The notes: a model not told the origin generated them from the sequence alone. A stretch of DNA of 64,000 bases from Geobacteraceae bacterium (GCA_016720395.1 JADKKR010000003.1:1-64000); one strand, 5' to 3'; shown: positions 1 through 9,117, numbered from the stretch's first letter. Made by a program: numbers and translations.

Positions 1-2
1 CT

Positions 3-797
3 GTTGAACTTGAAATCTTAAATGATGGGGCACGAGGATACTCTTATCGGATCTCTTCCGGTCCCGAATTAACGATAAAGAAAGGTAATGGTCAGCCAAA
101 ATCGTTTGATGACTTTATGCAGAATGATCCTGTAATAATTCAGTATGTTGATGGATCGTTTTCTTATAACAACTTTATTGTCTATGTCCGTGAGCAAGAC
201 CAAATTTATGACTTTGATAATATAGAAATAAATGACTGGAATGGAACCGATATTCGTAAAAGTCGCAGGGTAAATCTAGAAGTGTTGATTCTATTCAGTA
301 CAGAGTGGTCAGAGATATTTATAATGATTTCCGAATTTTGTTTGATGATGACTCTTCCGGAGAAGCGGCGGATTTGATCGGTCTCAGGCAAGCAGACAAC
401 AAAATATACTTATCACTTGTTCATTGTAAATTCTCATCGAATGAAATCCCTGGTGTCAGAATAGATGATCTCTACGCTGTCTGTGGCCAAGCGCAAAGTG
501 TATAAGATGGAAACATAACGGGTTCAATTATCTTCAGAGCACATGAAAAAGCGGGATGCTTTGTGGGCGCCGGCCAATTCAAGATTTCTTAAAGGAACTT
601 CCGTGATTTGTACGAGTTCAAAAAAATTGCAAATCGTTCTGAAGTCGTTCTTGAAGTTGTAATAGTGCAACCAGGTCAATCAAAGTCCGCCTTGTTAGCG
701 AGTCAAAATCGCGGAGGAATCGGTCATCTGTTATCATCAACGGAGCTGTTTCTAAAAAAGACTTAATGCGCGGCTTAGGGTTATAGCTTCAGAGTAA
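3..797 (+). pseudogene. Eroded C-terminal part of a large helicase-like (DEAD/DEAH) protein
   Basis: Translation is open from base 3 but the coherent protein hops between all three frames: frame 3 to about base 270, frame 2 from about 281 (SVDSIQYRVVRDIYNDF, then DDDSSGEAADLIGLRQ and VDDLY-like VCGQAQ), a further frame from about 505 (RWKHNGFNYLQST), another from about 547 (EHMKKRDALWAP), then FRDLYEFKKIANRSEVVLEV and VIVQPGQSKS, and finally LRVIASE with a stop at 795-797. The pieces join into one plausible C-terminal region, which I believe matches large accessory helicases often linked to restriction or defence loci. The N-terminal helicase motifs would lie outside the window. At least four frame changes in 0.8 kb mean it is a pseudogene or poor sequence. 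Family assignment is from memory and uncertain. Confidence 0.5.
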
Positions 798-840
798 GTA
801 TCATTTTGAATATGCAGTAATTCCCGTAATGGAGCTTTTT

Positions 841-1926
841 ATGCCTATCCGTCACGCAATCTGGAAAGTCGGCACCACGCCTGAACCCTTAGCAGAAGTA
901 TCTCTCGGCAAGGAAGCCTTGCTGGAGCAGATGATCACCGAAGATCCTACTATCCTCTCCGATCGTTGGCTTCTTATCGGACGACAGGTGCGCACAACCC
1001 ACGGTGGCTTCATCGACCTTCTGGCGTTAAACCAGGACGGCCAGCTTATCGTGATTGAGCTGAAGCGAAACATGACGCCTCGTGAAGTTGTTGCCCAAGC
1101 ATTGGACTATGCCTCTTGGGTTCAAGAACTCAAGGCAGATGATGTTGCATCCATCTATAATCGTTATTCAGGAGGCGGCTCGTTGGGGGATATTTTCCGG
1201 CAACGCTTCGGTCTCCCTTTGGATGAAGAACAACTCAATGGCTCCCATCAAATCGTAATTGTTGCATCGTCACTGGACCTGAGCACTGAACGCATTGTCA
1301 ATTACCTGTCCAAGATGGACATTGCGATCAATGTGATCTTTTTCCAGGTATTCCAGGATGGCCCCAGTCAATATTTGAGCCGTGCCTGGCTGATTGATCC
1401 GGTAGAGACTGAGAGCAAAGCGACTTCAGGCCCCGCTGGTGAACGTGGCGAATGGAATGGGGAGTATTACGTTTCATTTGGACAGAGTGCTGATCGAGAC
1501 TGGAAGGAAGCAGTAAAGTATGGCTTTATCTGTGGCGGCGGAGGAAGATGGTACAGTCAGACGCTGTTCATGCTCTCACCGGGAGACCGCATCTGGGTGA
1601 ATATTCCGCAACAGGGCTATGTTGGTATGGGAAAGGTGATCGGCGGTGCTGTGCGGGCCAGTGAGTTCAAGGTCATTGTTGACGGAGTTGAACGGTCTCT
1701 GTTGGATGTTGCGCAGTCCAATTATCACCGGCAATTCAACGACGACGAAGAAAAGTCTGAATATTTTGTGCCGGTCGAATGGATTTGCACAAAGCCGATA
1801 AACGAGGCCGTCTCAGAGGTAGGATTTTTCGGCAATCAGAATACGGTTGCCCGCCCGAAGACACACAAATGGAATCATACCATTGAGCAGTTGAAGCAGC
1901 GGTTTGGAGTGACAGAGAAGATGTAG
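841..1926 (+). CDS. PD-(D/E)xK nuclease of the NucS/DUF91 type with a possible EVE/PUA-like C-terminal domain
   Basis: A 361-residue protein. The N-terminal half has the restriction-endonuclease core: FIDLLAL, then LIVIELKR at about residues 60-75, giving the D and ExK catalytic residues, followed by a helix with AQALDYASW, as in NucS and DUF91 proteins. The C-terminal half (about 205-345) contains W-x2-A-x2-YGFI, LSPGDRIWV and GYVGMGKV blocks resembling EVE/PUA folds that read modified bases. If so, it would be a modification-dependent endonuclease, which is inference. ATG at 829 is in frame, but a GGAG at 831-834 six bases before ATG 841 favours the later start. It is intact although neighbours on both sides are broken. 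It lies inside the Tn7-like cargo and is followed by a terminator. Confidence 0.75.
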   Translation: MPIRHAIWKVGTTPEPLAEVSLGKEALLEQMITEDPTILSDRWLLIGRQVRTTHGGFIDLLALNQDGQLIVIELKRNMTPREVVAQALDYASWVQELKADDVASIYNRYSGGGSLGDIFRQRFGLPLDEEQLNGSHQIVIVASSLDLSTERIVNYLSKMDIAINVIFFQVFQDGPSQYLSRAWLIDPVETESKATSGPAGERGEWNGEYYVSFGQSADRDWKEAVKYGFICGGGGRWYSQTLFMLSPGDRIWVNIPQQGYVGMGKVIGGAVRASEFKVIVDGVERSLLDVAQSNYHRQFNDDEEKSEYFVPVEWICTKPINEAVSEVGFFGNQNTVARPKTHKWNHTIEQLKQRFGVTEKM

Positions 1927-1978
1927 TTGAAGTGATGATCATATAGGTCATCAAAAACTTGCTGCATAAAATAGGTGA

Positions 1979-2008
1979 GGGGGTAGGCTGAACGCTACCC
2001 CCTTTCTT
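1979..2008 (+). terminator. Rho-independent terminator after the cargo nuclease
   Basis: A perfect 8-bp stem, GGGGGTAG (1979-1986) with CTACCCCC (1995-2002), 8-base loop, followed by TTTCTTAT. It lies 52 bases after the nuclease stop codon and before the transposon-end repeats. Confidence 0.7.
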
Positions 2009-2040
2009 ATGATGAGATACTTACTAAAAAATTGTGATTC

Positions 2041-2128
2041 CGGTTTACAACTTTATTTTCCAGTTAACGACTTTATTGCCGAGTTGACGACTTTATTTTC
2101 GAGTTAACGACTTTATTTTACGCCTATA
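2041..2128 (-). repeat. Four tandem 20-bp TnsB-like binding sites plus terminal bases of a Tn7-like right end
   Basis: Units occupy 2041-2060, 2061-2080, 2081-2100 and 2101-2120 with no gaps; the shared core on the top strand is GTTAACGACTTTATT. Read on the bottom strand the unit core is AATAAAGTCGTTAACT, nearly the same as the AATAAAGTCTTAAACT core I recall from the Tn7 right end. Four packed sites followed by a GGCG-containing 8-bp end segment (2121-2128) copy the Tn7R layout. The outermost triplet is TAT, not TGT, on the element strand. Confidence 0.75.
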
Positions 2129-2190
2129 TTTATATGAGGTTGAAAGGGAGATTACTCCACCGTAACCGATTTTGCTAAATTTCTTGGCTG
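2129..2190 (-). other. attTn7 target region: glmS stop to element end and the glmS 3' coding end
   Basis: Between the element end (2128) and the glmS stop codon (2152-2154) lie 23 bases, the spacing at which Tn7-family elements insert. The glmS 3' coding bases next to it encode the conserved KSVTVE terminus, the sequence that TnsD recognises in known Tn7 insertion. No protein in this window is seen to act on it; the role is inferred from position. Confidence 0.55.
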
Positions 2191-3977
2191 GTCCACATCG
2201 GTGCCTTTCAGCACAGAGATGTGATAGGCCAGCAATTGCAATGGCACTGAGCAGCAGCGGATCGAGATCCTCATCCAGTGAGGGAATCTGGATGATGTCT
2301 TCCGCCTGTTTGCCGATCTCCGCGTCCCCTTTGCTGCAGAGTGCGATCACCCCTGCCGCCGCGGGCGATGACCTCTTCCATGTTGGAGGGTCTTCTCGTA
2401 GGAGCTGTTTTTCGGCACCAGCATGACCACCGGCACATCCTCGTCGATCAGCGCGATCGGGCCGTGTTTCATCTCGCCGGCCGGGTATCCCTCGGCGTGG
2501 ATGTAGGAGATCTCCTTCAGTTTGAGGGCTCCCTCCAGCGCAATCGGGAAGTTCCTGCCACGGCCGAGATAGAGGAAGTCGCGGGCATTCATGTATTTTT
2601 TGGCAATCCGCTCCGTAACGGCATTCAGCTTGAGCACCTCTTCCAGCAGGGGAGGGACCTGTTTGAGGGCTGCAATCATGCGATGGCCGGTGTGCGAATC
2701 AATGGAGCAGGTTGCCCGCCCCATGCGGATGGTGAACAGGTAGAGGGCGGTCAACTGGGTGACAAAGGCCTTGGTTGATGCGACGCCGATCTCCGGCCCT
2801 GCATGGGTGTAGATCACGCTGCCGGCCTCGCGGGCGATGGATGAGTCAACGACGTTGCAGACGGCCATGACCACGGCGCCCCGCGACTCTGGCCTCACGC
2901 AGGGCGGCCAGGGTATCTGCGGTCTCGCCTGATTGGGAGATGACCATCACCAGGGTCTGCTCGTCGATGACCGGGTTGCGGTAGCGGAACTCGGAAGCGA
3001 TATCCACCTCTACCGGGATCCGGCAGTAGCCCTCGAGATAGAATTTTCCGACCAGGGCCGCGTGCCGGGATGTGCCGCAGGCGACGATGACCACCCGCTT
3101 TACGGCGGCCAGTTGACGGTCGCTGAAGGCGAGGTCCTCCAGATAGACATCACCTTCCTCTTCCAGCAGGCGTCCGGCGATGGTGTCGCGTACGGCCAGG
3201 GGCTGCTCATGGATCTCCTTGAGCATGAAATGCTTGAAGCCCCCTTTTCTGCCATCAGCGGCGACCAGTCGATATGACGCGGTTTTTGTCCAGCCGCTCT
3301 CCGGCGATGGTTGAGAACGCCGCCTCTCCGTTGCGGAAGACGACCATTTCGCCGTCCTCCATGAAGACCATCTCGCGGGTATGGGCCAGGATGGCAGGGA
3401 TATCTGAGGCCACAAGGAATTCACCCTGTCCCAGGCCGACCACCATGGGTGACCCGAGTTTGGCTGCAATCAGGGTTCCCGGTTCCTGTTCGTTGAGGAT
3501 GCAGACCGCATAGGCGCCACGCAACTCGGAAAGTGCCAGTCGGACAGCTTTTTCAAAGTCGACTTCCGACGTTAGTTTTTCTTCCACCAGATGGGCGATG
3601 ACCTCGGTATCGGTTTCACTTTTGAATGTATGACCGGCCTGTTTGAGCTGTTCCTTCAATTGCAGGTAGTTCTCGATGATGCCGTTATGCACCAGGATGA
3701 CCGGCCCGGCTTTATGCGGATGGGCATTGATCTCTGATGGCCTGCCATGTGTTGCCCAGCGGGTATGGCCGATACCGATGGAGCCGGCCAGCGGATGGTC
3801 CCGCAACAGGTTGTCCAGGTTGACCAGTTTACCTTCGCTACGCCGAATGCCGGATTCTCCACCGTTCAGGGTGGCGATGCCCGCCGAGTCGTATCCCCGG
3901 TACTCGAGTTTTCTGAGTCCATCAAGGATGATGGGTGTGGCTTGCTGACCACCGATGTATCCTACGATTCCACACAT
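2152..3977 (-). pseudogene. glmS: glmS, glutamine-fructose-6-phosphate aminotransferase, with multiple frameshifts as given
   Basis: GlmS makes glucosamine-6-phosphate from fructose-6-phosphate and glutamine, the first step to UDP-GlcNAc. The start MCGIVGYIGG gives Cys2, the glutaminase nucleophile. RWATHGRPS and HNGIIENY are in the glutaminase domain; the SIS domains show ACGTSRHAA, SQSGETADTLAALREA and EGYPAGEMKHGPIAL, and the C-terminus reads RNLAKSVTVE. The reading frame breaks near 3277, 3243, 2890, 2383, 2362 and 2240; each looks like a one-base gain or loss, several in G or C runs. Restored, the protein is of normal length (about 609 residues). As the gene is normally essential and every catalytic block is present, sequence error seems likelier than real loss. 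It flanks the Tn7-like end. Confidence 0.9.
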
Positions 3978-4177
3978 GCAGCCTTCCTCCGGATTGTTTG
4001 TTGTGGACGATCTGCTACGCTACAATTTCGCGGCTTTCGCCGTAAGGCATTTTATATAGCATACTTTAGCGCTCATGATAAGCCGATTCAGACAGAAACT
4101 TAAAAAGACAACATCAGTCTTGAATTGCGTGTCAATTGTGGTTATTATCGTACCATTACTGCCGGAGGAATAACCCT

Positions 4178-5246
4178 GTGAATGTCGAGCAGATGAAACT
4201 TGTCCTGCGGGAGATGCTGGCCGGTACCGATCTTACGCCCTGTGTTGTCGGACACCGCGGGGTTGGAAAAACGGCCGGCATTATCCAGGTCTGTCGTGAA
4301 GCAGGCTGGCGTTACGTTTCATTGCGGCTGGGTCAGATGGAGGTCGGCGATCTGGTGGGGATTCCTTTCCGTGAGGGGGAGAGGTCATGCATTGGTCCCG
4401 TCCCTCCTGGTGGCCCGGTGATAATGATCCTCCTACGGTTGTTCATTGTGATGAGCTTAACCGGGCCCAGCAGGAAGACACCCTGCAGGCCATTTTCCAG
4501 TTTGTCGAGCCGCCTGTCGAAGGCGAACCGCGGGCTTTGCATACCCATTGTCTTGCACCGCAGCACAAGGTCGTGGTAACGATAAACCCCCGGATGGCAG
4601 CTACCAGGTTGCGACCCTCGACCGGGCATTGATCGACCGCATGGTTATGCTGTATGTGGAAAGCGATTTCAACTGCTGGTCCCGTTATGCTGCAGAGCGC
4701 AGCCTGGATGAAGGTGTCCGGCAGTTTCTGGGCAGCAACACCGGCATGCTGGCCCGTCAGGGTGCGCCCATGGATCTGCAGGTGGAACCTACTGAACGGG
4801 CCTGGGAGATGGTCAGTCTCCTGAGGAAAAACAGCCGGTTCCCGGGTGACCTGGAGATGGAGGTCTACTCCGGAGTCGTCGGCCGTGAGGCGGCAATCAT
4901 GTTTCTGCGCTGGCTGACCGATCATCGCCATCGTCCATTGACGGCAGCCGAAGTGCTCGATACATGGGAGGAGGTTGCCGGCAAGGCGGAAGCACAGCGT
5001 GATGACCAACAGGCTGCCACCATCAACGACCTGACTGCCAGGTTGCAGCTTACACCTGACATTGCGGGGCTGCAGGAGCAGAATCTGGTGGCCTATATCG
5101 CGGTGCTTCCCCGCGACCTGCGGTTCGCTTTCATCAAGTCACTGCTCAAGATCCCGACGGTGGCACTGGCTATCAGCCAGGATAAATATGATGCCGTGAT
5201 TTTTGACGCTATCCGGTCTATCAGTGCCGATGCGGTCGGTCACTGA
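4178..5246 (+). pseudogene. MoxR-type AAA+ ATPase, two frameshifts
   Basis: Starts at GTG 4178 after GGAGGA (4164-4169). The N-terminus has a Walker A motif GHRGVGKT. After a frame change near 4390 it continues with a Walker B-like VVHCDELNRAQQ and sensor 1 TINP; after another near 4590 it continues LDRALIDRMVMLYVES to the stop at 5246. The DELNR signature and the LDRALIDR segment are typical of MoxR ATPases, which act as chaperones that insert cofactors or remodel protein complexes, often beside a von Willebrand-type partner. No such partner is adjacent. The rest (about 130-350) is helical and unassigned. The two indels fall in the same error-prone stretch as glmS, so the gene may be intact in the cell. 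Confidence 0.7.
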
Positions 5247-5302
5247 TAGACCGGGGAAATGCAGCATGCAGCACCACTTCAAACAGAGACAAGGAGAAAC
5301 CC

Positions 5303-5790
5303 ATGAAAAAGACGATTATTACCCTGCTGGCCCTTCTGTCGCTGGTCTCAACTGCGGTGGCTGAAGATTCCATCGCTGTCGGTGTCCGTGCCGGAGGCGA
5401 AATAAACAGCGACAGTCAGATCAGCAGGAACAGCGAGTTCTACGAGGCGTTCGGCGACCTCTACATCAACCGTCTGGTTTCCGTCGGCGCCACACTTGCC
5501 TATTCGGCGGCAGACCACAAGACCCTCGGGTCTTTCAGGCGCGAAGAGTCGTATCCGGTTACCGCCCTGTTCAAGGTCCATGCCCCGATCCCTATATCCA
5601 GCCCTATGCAGGTCTCGGTCAGGCATTCATCTTTCATGACAAGCGATCTGCTACCGGTTCACCGGTAGCGTTTGTGGGGGCCAATTTCAGCCCTCTGCCG
5701 ATTCCGTTATTTCTGAATATGGAATACCGTCATCAGTTCAATGGTGGTGATCTGGATTTTCTGGCCGGCGGGGTAGGGATTAAATTCTAA
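5303..5790 (+). pseudogene. Small outer membrane beta-barrel-like protein, one frameshift
   Basis: An N-terminal signal peptide (MKKTIITLLALLSLVSTAVA) is followed by alternating hydrophobic strands (SIAVGVRAGGEI, LVSVGATLAYSAADH) and, after a frame change at about 5587, by PYIQPYAGLGQAFIF and a C-terminal LAGGVGIKF ending in Phe, the usual outer membrane assembly signal. One missing C in the CCCC run (HAP-D-PYIQPY) would restore a protein of about 162 residues. It resembles OmpW- or YadA-anchor-like small porins in size only; no specific family is claimed. A terminator follows at 5831-5856. A GGAG ribosome site (5292-5295) precedes ATG 5303. Confidence 0.6.
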
Positions 5791-5823
5791 CAGCAAAAAG
5801 AAACGGATCACTACCAAGATCAT

Positions 5824-5856
5824 AAAAAAAAGGCCGTCCAGAAGACGGCCTTTTTT
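5824..5856. terminator. Bidirectional terminator between convergent genes
   Basis: An A-tract, an 8-bp stem AGGCCGTC / GACGGCCT (5831-5838 and 5844-5851), a CAGAA loop, then a T-tract. It serves the rightward outer membrane gene and the leftward TPR-like gene. Confidence 0.8.
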
Positions 5857-5877
5857 ATGAAAATATGCTGCCGGCTG

Positions 5878-6605
5878 TTATCGGACGGTCATCCTGCGCT
5901 GCATGCGTCCGCCCATGGCGGCCATCTGGTGTTTCTGGATGGCAGCTACGCTTTCCAGGTGAAACTGGTACCATGCATCACCGTAATGACGCATCTTCAG
6001 CTTCCTGCCCTGTTGCAGATTCTCAAGGTTCTCCTTGAGATGGATATCACCCGGCAGTTTTTGAGCCTTTTTCAAGGGCCTCTTTTGCTTTTCCGGTTTC
6101 TCCGCACTCTACCAGGCAATACGCGAAAAGGTTCCAGAACAGCGGCTCCTTCGAGGTCCACTGCAAGGCCTTTTCGAAGGTTGCAATCATCTTGTCCTTC
6201 TTCTGGCGCTTCATGTAGCAGATGCCCAGCATGCCCATGGCGACCCAGTTCTTGAAAATGCCTTTTCCAGAAAGGGAAAGCGTTGGAAAAATCGCGTTTC
6301 ATGTAGTAGATCATGCCGATCTGGGCGTTGATCTGCCCCTCGACATAGATCTGCCATTTGCCGTATTTCAGGGTGTCTTTCAGTTCGCGGACGGCCTTCT
6401 CGAAGCGCTGTCCCTGCAGATCCTTGCCGGCAGTTTCCATGGCAGCCGTCACCTTCTTCATGGTGATCCGTGAAAACAGAAGAAATACCCCGATAAAGAC
6501 AAGCAGGGCGATCATGGCAGAGCCCCACCAGACGAACGAGAAGCCGAATAACAGGATCAGCAGTACGGCAACTGCCGCCCCTGCGGAGATGAGAAGGTTA
6601 TACAT
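5878..6605 (-). pseudogene. Membrane-anchored TPR-like protein, two frameshifts
   Basis: The N-terminus has two hydrophobic segments (about residues 5-25 and 28-45) and then helical pairs of tetratricopeptide type: AGKDLQGQRFEKAVREL, KRQKKDKMIATFEKALQW, PLFWNLFAYCLVECGETGKA. The frame changes near 6255 (then KNWVAMGMLGICYMKR) and near 6065, where one extra A in a five-A run separates EALEKG from KAQKLPGDIHLKENL. The restored protein is about 240 residues and ends MQRRMTVR. TPR proteins of this kind hold protein partners at the membrane; no partner is evident. It follows the lytic transglycosylase gene on the same strand by 44 bases and may be co-transcribed with it. Confidence 0.55.
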
Positions 6606-6649
6606 CGGAACTTCCTTTCATAATTGTGCTGCAGAGGGTACGGGATGAT

Positions 6650-8128
6650 TCAGCTTTTTTCCTTGGAGGGAGTCATAGTTTTGTTTTTTTCGGTAAATTT
6701 GGCGATAATGATACGACGTCCAGGTTTGAGGGCAACCTTGACCTTCAGGTTGTTCCAACTCGTGAGCAGTCGGGTGGAGACGTTGAAGCGCTTGGCAAGT
6801 GCATCCAGTGTGTCGCCTTTTTTCACGGTGTAGTATTTGGCAAAGCTTCCTTTTTTGGCCGAGGGGTGTGCAGCACGTCCTTCATGGCTGAAGTCAACGG
6901 TCTGCTTGACCGGCACAACCAGCGTTCTGCCCGCGATACGGGATTTGCCGGAGAGGCCGTTCAGTTCCGACAAGGTCTCGGTGGAGGTGCCGAACCTGCG
7001 GGCGACGCTTTTGAGAGAATCCTTCTTCCGGGCCTTGTAATTCGCGTAGAGCACCTTCTCGGTAAAGCGCTTGTCTCCCGGTACCTTGGCATATTCGAGT
7101 TCAAACTGCTGTCTGGTCCCTTTGGGGAGTTTGAGCTCATAGTCCGGATAATTGGGTGGCGTACACCAGTGGCGCAGATCAGGATTCAACTCACGGATGG
7201 TCTCGTAGGTGGTGCCGGAAAGCTTTGCCACAAGTTCCAGGTCGGTGCGCGACGGTATCTTGACTGTCTCGAATTCAATGGCCGGAAGATAGGCGATATC
7301 CGAAAAACCGTAGCGTGCGGGATCCTTGGCTATGATGGCAGCCGCCAGAAGCTTGGGAACGTACTCCTTGGTCTCGCGCTTGAGGTATGAGCCGCGCGAA
7401 ATCTCCCAGAAGTCGCTGGTATTGTACATGCTGATGGCCCGCAGAATCTTGTTTTCACCGGCGTTATACCCGGCGGCGGCAAGATACCAGTCACCGTTGA
7501 ACATGCCGTACAGTTCCTTCAGGTAGAGCGCGGCTGCGGTAGTAGCCTTGACCGGATCCTTGCGTTCGTCGACCCATTGGTCAATGCGCAGGGAATACCG
7601 TCTCCCGGTGTCGGAGATGAACTGCCACGGACCCACGGCATTGGCCCAGGAACGTGCATGCATCTGGAAGCCGCTCTCGATCATGGCCACATAGACCAGG
7701 TCTTCAGGCATGCCCTCGCGCTTGAGAATCTCTTTCATCATGGGCAGGTAGCGCGATGAACGGGAGAGCCAGCGGGAAAAGGACTGCCTGCCGCTGGTCT
7801 GGAAATAGTACAGGAAGTATTCAACCTTACTGTTGAGGGCCAGCGGGATATCCGACAGAGGCAGATCTACATCGGGAAGGTCGAGCTCAGCAGTTTCGAC
7901 AGCCTTGTCTTTACGTTCATCAAGGGTGAAGAGCTCGGCCACCGGCACGTCGGACTGACCCTTGAGTTCCTCGAGCTCAGCTGTCGGAACAAGGGCAGGC
8001 ATTTCGGCCGCTGCCAGCGCAGGTGCGTTCGGCCGGGTAAGCTCTGCCAGCAGCGCCTGGGTCGGCTCGGCTGCCGATGCCGGCAGGGTGAGCAGAAATA
8101 ACGCTATGATGACGAAACAGTAGTTCAT
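6650..8128 (-). CDS. mltD: Membrane-bound/periplasmic lytic transglycosylase, MltD type, with two LysM domains
   Basis: Cleaves peptidoglycan between MurNAc and GlcNAc, forming 1,6-anhydro ends. A signal peptide (MNYCFVIIALFLLTLPASAA) is followed by a linker and an SLT catalytic domain (about residues 120-250) with the catalytic Glu in MIESGFQMHARSWANAVGPW and the AAGYNAGENKI block. Two C-terminal LysM modules (about 365-420 and 430-480) bind glycan. The reading frame extends upstream, but ATG 8128 has an AGGA six bases before it and begins the signal peptide, so it is preferred. Length (492) is normal for MltD-like proteins. The gene is intact. Confidence 0.88.
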   Translation of the reverse strand: MNYCFVIIALFLLTLPASAAEPTQALLAELTRPNAPALAAAEMPALVPTAELEELKGQSDVPVAELFTLDERKDKAVETAELDLPDVDLPLSDIPLALNSKVEYFLYYFQTSGRQSFSRWLSRSSRYLPMMKEILKREGMPEDLVYVAMIESGFQMHARSWANAVGPWQFISDTGRRYSLRIDQWVDERKDPVKATTAAALYLKELYGMFNGDWYLAAAGYNAGENKILRAISMYNTSDFWEISRGSYLKRETKEYVPKLLAAAIIAKDPARYGFSDIAYLPAIEFETVKIPSRTDLELVAKLSGTTYETIRELNPDLRHWCTPPNYPDYELKLPKGTRQQFELEYAKVPGDKRFTEKVLYANYKARKKDSLKSVARRFGTSTETLSELNGLSGKSRIAGRTLVVPVKQTVDFSHEGRAAHPSAKKGSFAKYYTVKKGDTLDALAKRFNVSTRLLTSWNNLKVKVALKPGRRIIIAKFTEKNKTMTPSKEKS

Positions 8129-8214
8129 TAAACATCCTGATTCTGAAAGTTTTATGACTATAGAGTAATCCGGTTGGAAAGTCAATCGTGCGGGAAACCT
8201 TGCCGGGAAGGTAT

Positions 8215-9078
8215 TTACTGGTGGTCGCCCGCGTCAGGGTCCGTCACGGGCCGCGTCTCCGGTGTCGATTTTTTTTGAAGATGCCAGACGATTTCCATTC
8301 CGGCCAGGACGATGATCCAGCTGGTGTAGATCCAGATCATGAACACCGGTAGCAATGACAAGGTGCCGTAGATGGCATTGGTTCGCGACACACCCAGTTG
8401 CAAGTGGATGAATGCCCACTGGGCCGCCTGCCAGGATGTGCCGGCAATCAGGCCACCCACCAGTGCATACCGGAAGTTGATTCGCACATTGGGGATAAAC
8501 TGGTAGAGGCATACCAGGGCGATCAGGATACTCAGATAGGGAACAAGGCGCAACAACAGCAGATGGCCGATGCCGGGCATTCTCAGGGCCCACTGGACAA
8601 AACCCTGATGCTGGAGGCTTGTGGTGATGGTGACGGCCAGACCGATCAGCAGGGGAATGCTGAAGATCACGATCAGGTAATCGCGCAGCTTGTGATGGAC
8701 GGCCTTGCCGCGTTCGATGCCGCAGATCTGATTGAAGGCCTCCTCGAGATTGTCCAGGGTGGCCATGATCGCCAGAAACAGGGTCACCAGGCCAATGGCG
8801 CCGAGAGAGCCGACACTGGTGTTGTTTATATAGCGGAGGATGCTAACGACTATATCCTGTGAGCCGGCGGCCAGATTGGAGAGCAGCATCGGGGCCAGGG
8901 TGGTGTGTACATCCAGTGCCTTGAGGACCGCGAAGACGATGGCCAGGAAGGGGACGATGGAGAGCATACTGGAAAAGGAGAGTGCCGACGCCTGGGTCGT
9001 ACAGCGGTCGTCGATGAATTTTCCGGCCAGGGTCCTGACGGTGTTCCACATTGCGCGCCGGCGTCCGGAGATTGGCAT
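8215..9078 (-). CDS. YihY/BrkB-family inner membrane protein
   Basis: A protein of about 287 residues with six predicted membrane segments and the family pattern ALSFSSMLSIVPFLAI near the N-terminus, SLGAIGLVTLFLAI, and FIPNVRINFRYALVGGLIAG. The family was once annotated as ribonuclease BN; that activity belongs to another protein, and the true role is unknown, probably envelope transport. ATG 9078 is chosen over the in-frame 9123 because a GAGG lies just before it and because a terminator (9089-9117) for the upstream gene would otherwise fall within the coding region. Confidence 0.85.
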   Translation of the reverse strand: MPISGRRRAMWNTVRTLAGKFIDDRCTTQASALSFSSMLSIVPFLAIVFAVLKALDVHTTLAPMLLSNLAAGSQDIVVSILRYINNTSVGSLGAIGLVTLFLAIMATLDNLEEAFNQICGIERGKAVHHKLRDYLIVIFSIPLLIGLAVTITTSLQHQGFVQWALRMPGIGHLLLLRLVPYLSILIALVCLYQFIPNVRINFRYALVGGLIAGTSWQAAQWAFIHLQLGVSRTNAIYGTLSLLPVFMIWIYTSWIIVLAGMEIVWHLQKKSTPETRPVTDPDAGDHQ

Positions 9079-9088
9079 GGGGACCTCA

Positions 9089-9117
9089 TAAAAAAAAGCC
9101 CACCAGGGTGGGCTTTT
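9089..9117 (-). terminator. Terminator after the YtxH-like gene
   Basis: A 10-bp stem AAAAGCCCAC / GTGGGCTTTT (9094-9103 and 9108-9117) with a CAGG loop, followed on the bottom strand by a run of T. It separates the ytxH/DUF948 pair from the yihY-like gene. Confidence 0.75.

Larger units (their letters stand above)
1..2128. mobile_element. Right-hand portion of a putative Tn7-like element in attTn7
   Basis: The segment ends in four abutting 20-bp repeats plus an 8-bp terminal stretch lying 23 bp from the glmS stop codon, the place and architecture expected for a Tn7 right end. Inside it lie an eroded helicase-like gene and a nuclease, typical variable cargo, and the first 800 bases are visibly more AT-rich than the following chromosome. 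No tns gene is seen; they and the left end would lie before position 1 or have been lost. The outermost bases read TAT on the element strand instead of the usual TGT, so the end may be inactive or diverged. Assignment to Tn7 is by remembered similarity of the repeats and by location; no alignment was run. Confidence 0.7.

Noticed and set aside
841..1926. The nuclease as TnsA of the Tn7-like element
   Set aside because: TnsA is also a PD-(D/E)xK enzyme, but this protein has NucS/DUF91 character and a reader-like C-terminus, not the TnsA winged-helix end, and no tnsB or tnsC follows.
2041..2120. The 20-bp repeats as a CRISPR array
   Set aside because: The units abut with no spacers, and their position and sequence fit transposon end sites.
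8215..9078. Ribonuclease BN activity for the YihY-like protein
   Set aside because: This old label is due to mis-assignment; the protein is a multi-helix membrane protein with no nuclease motif.
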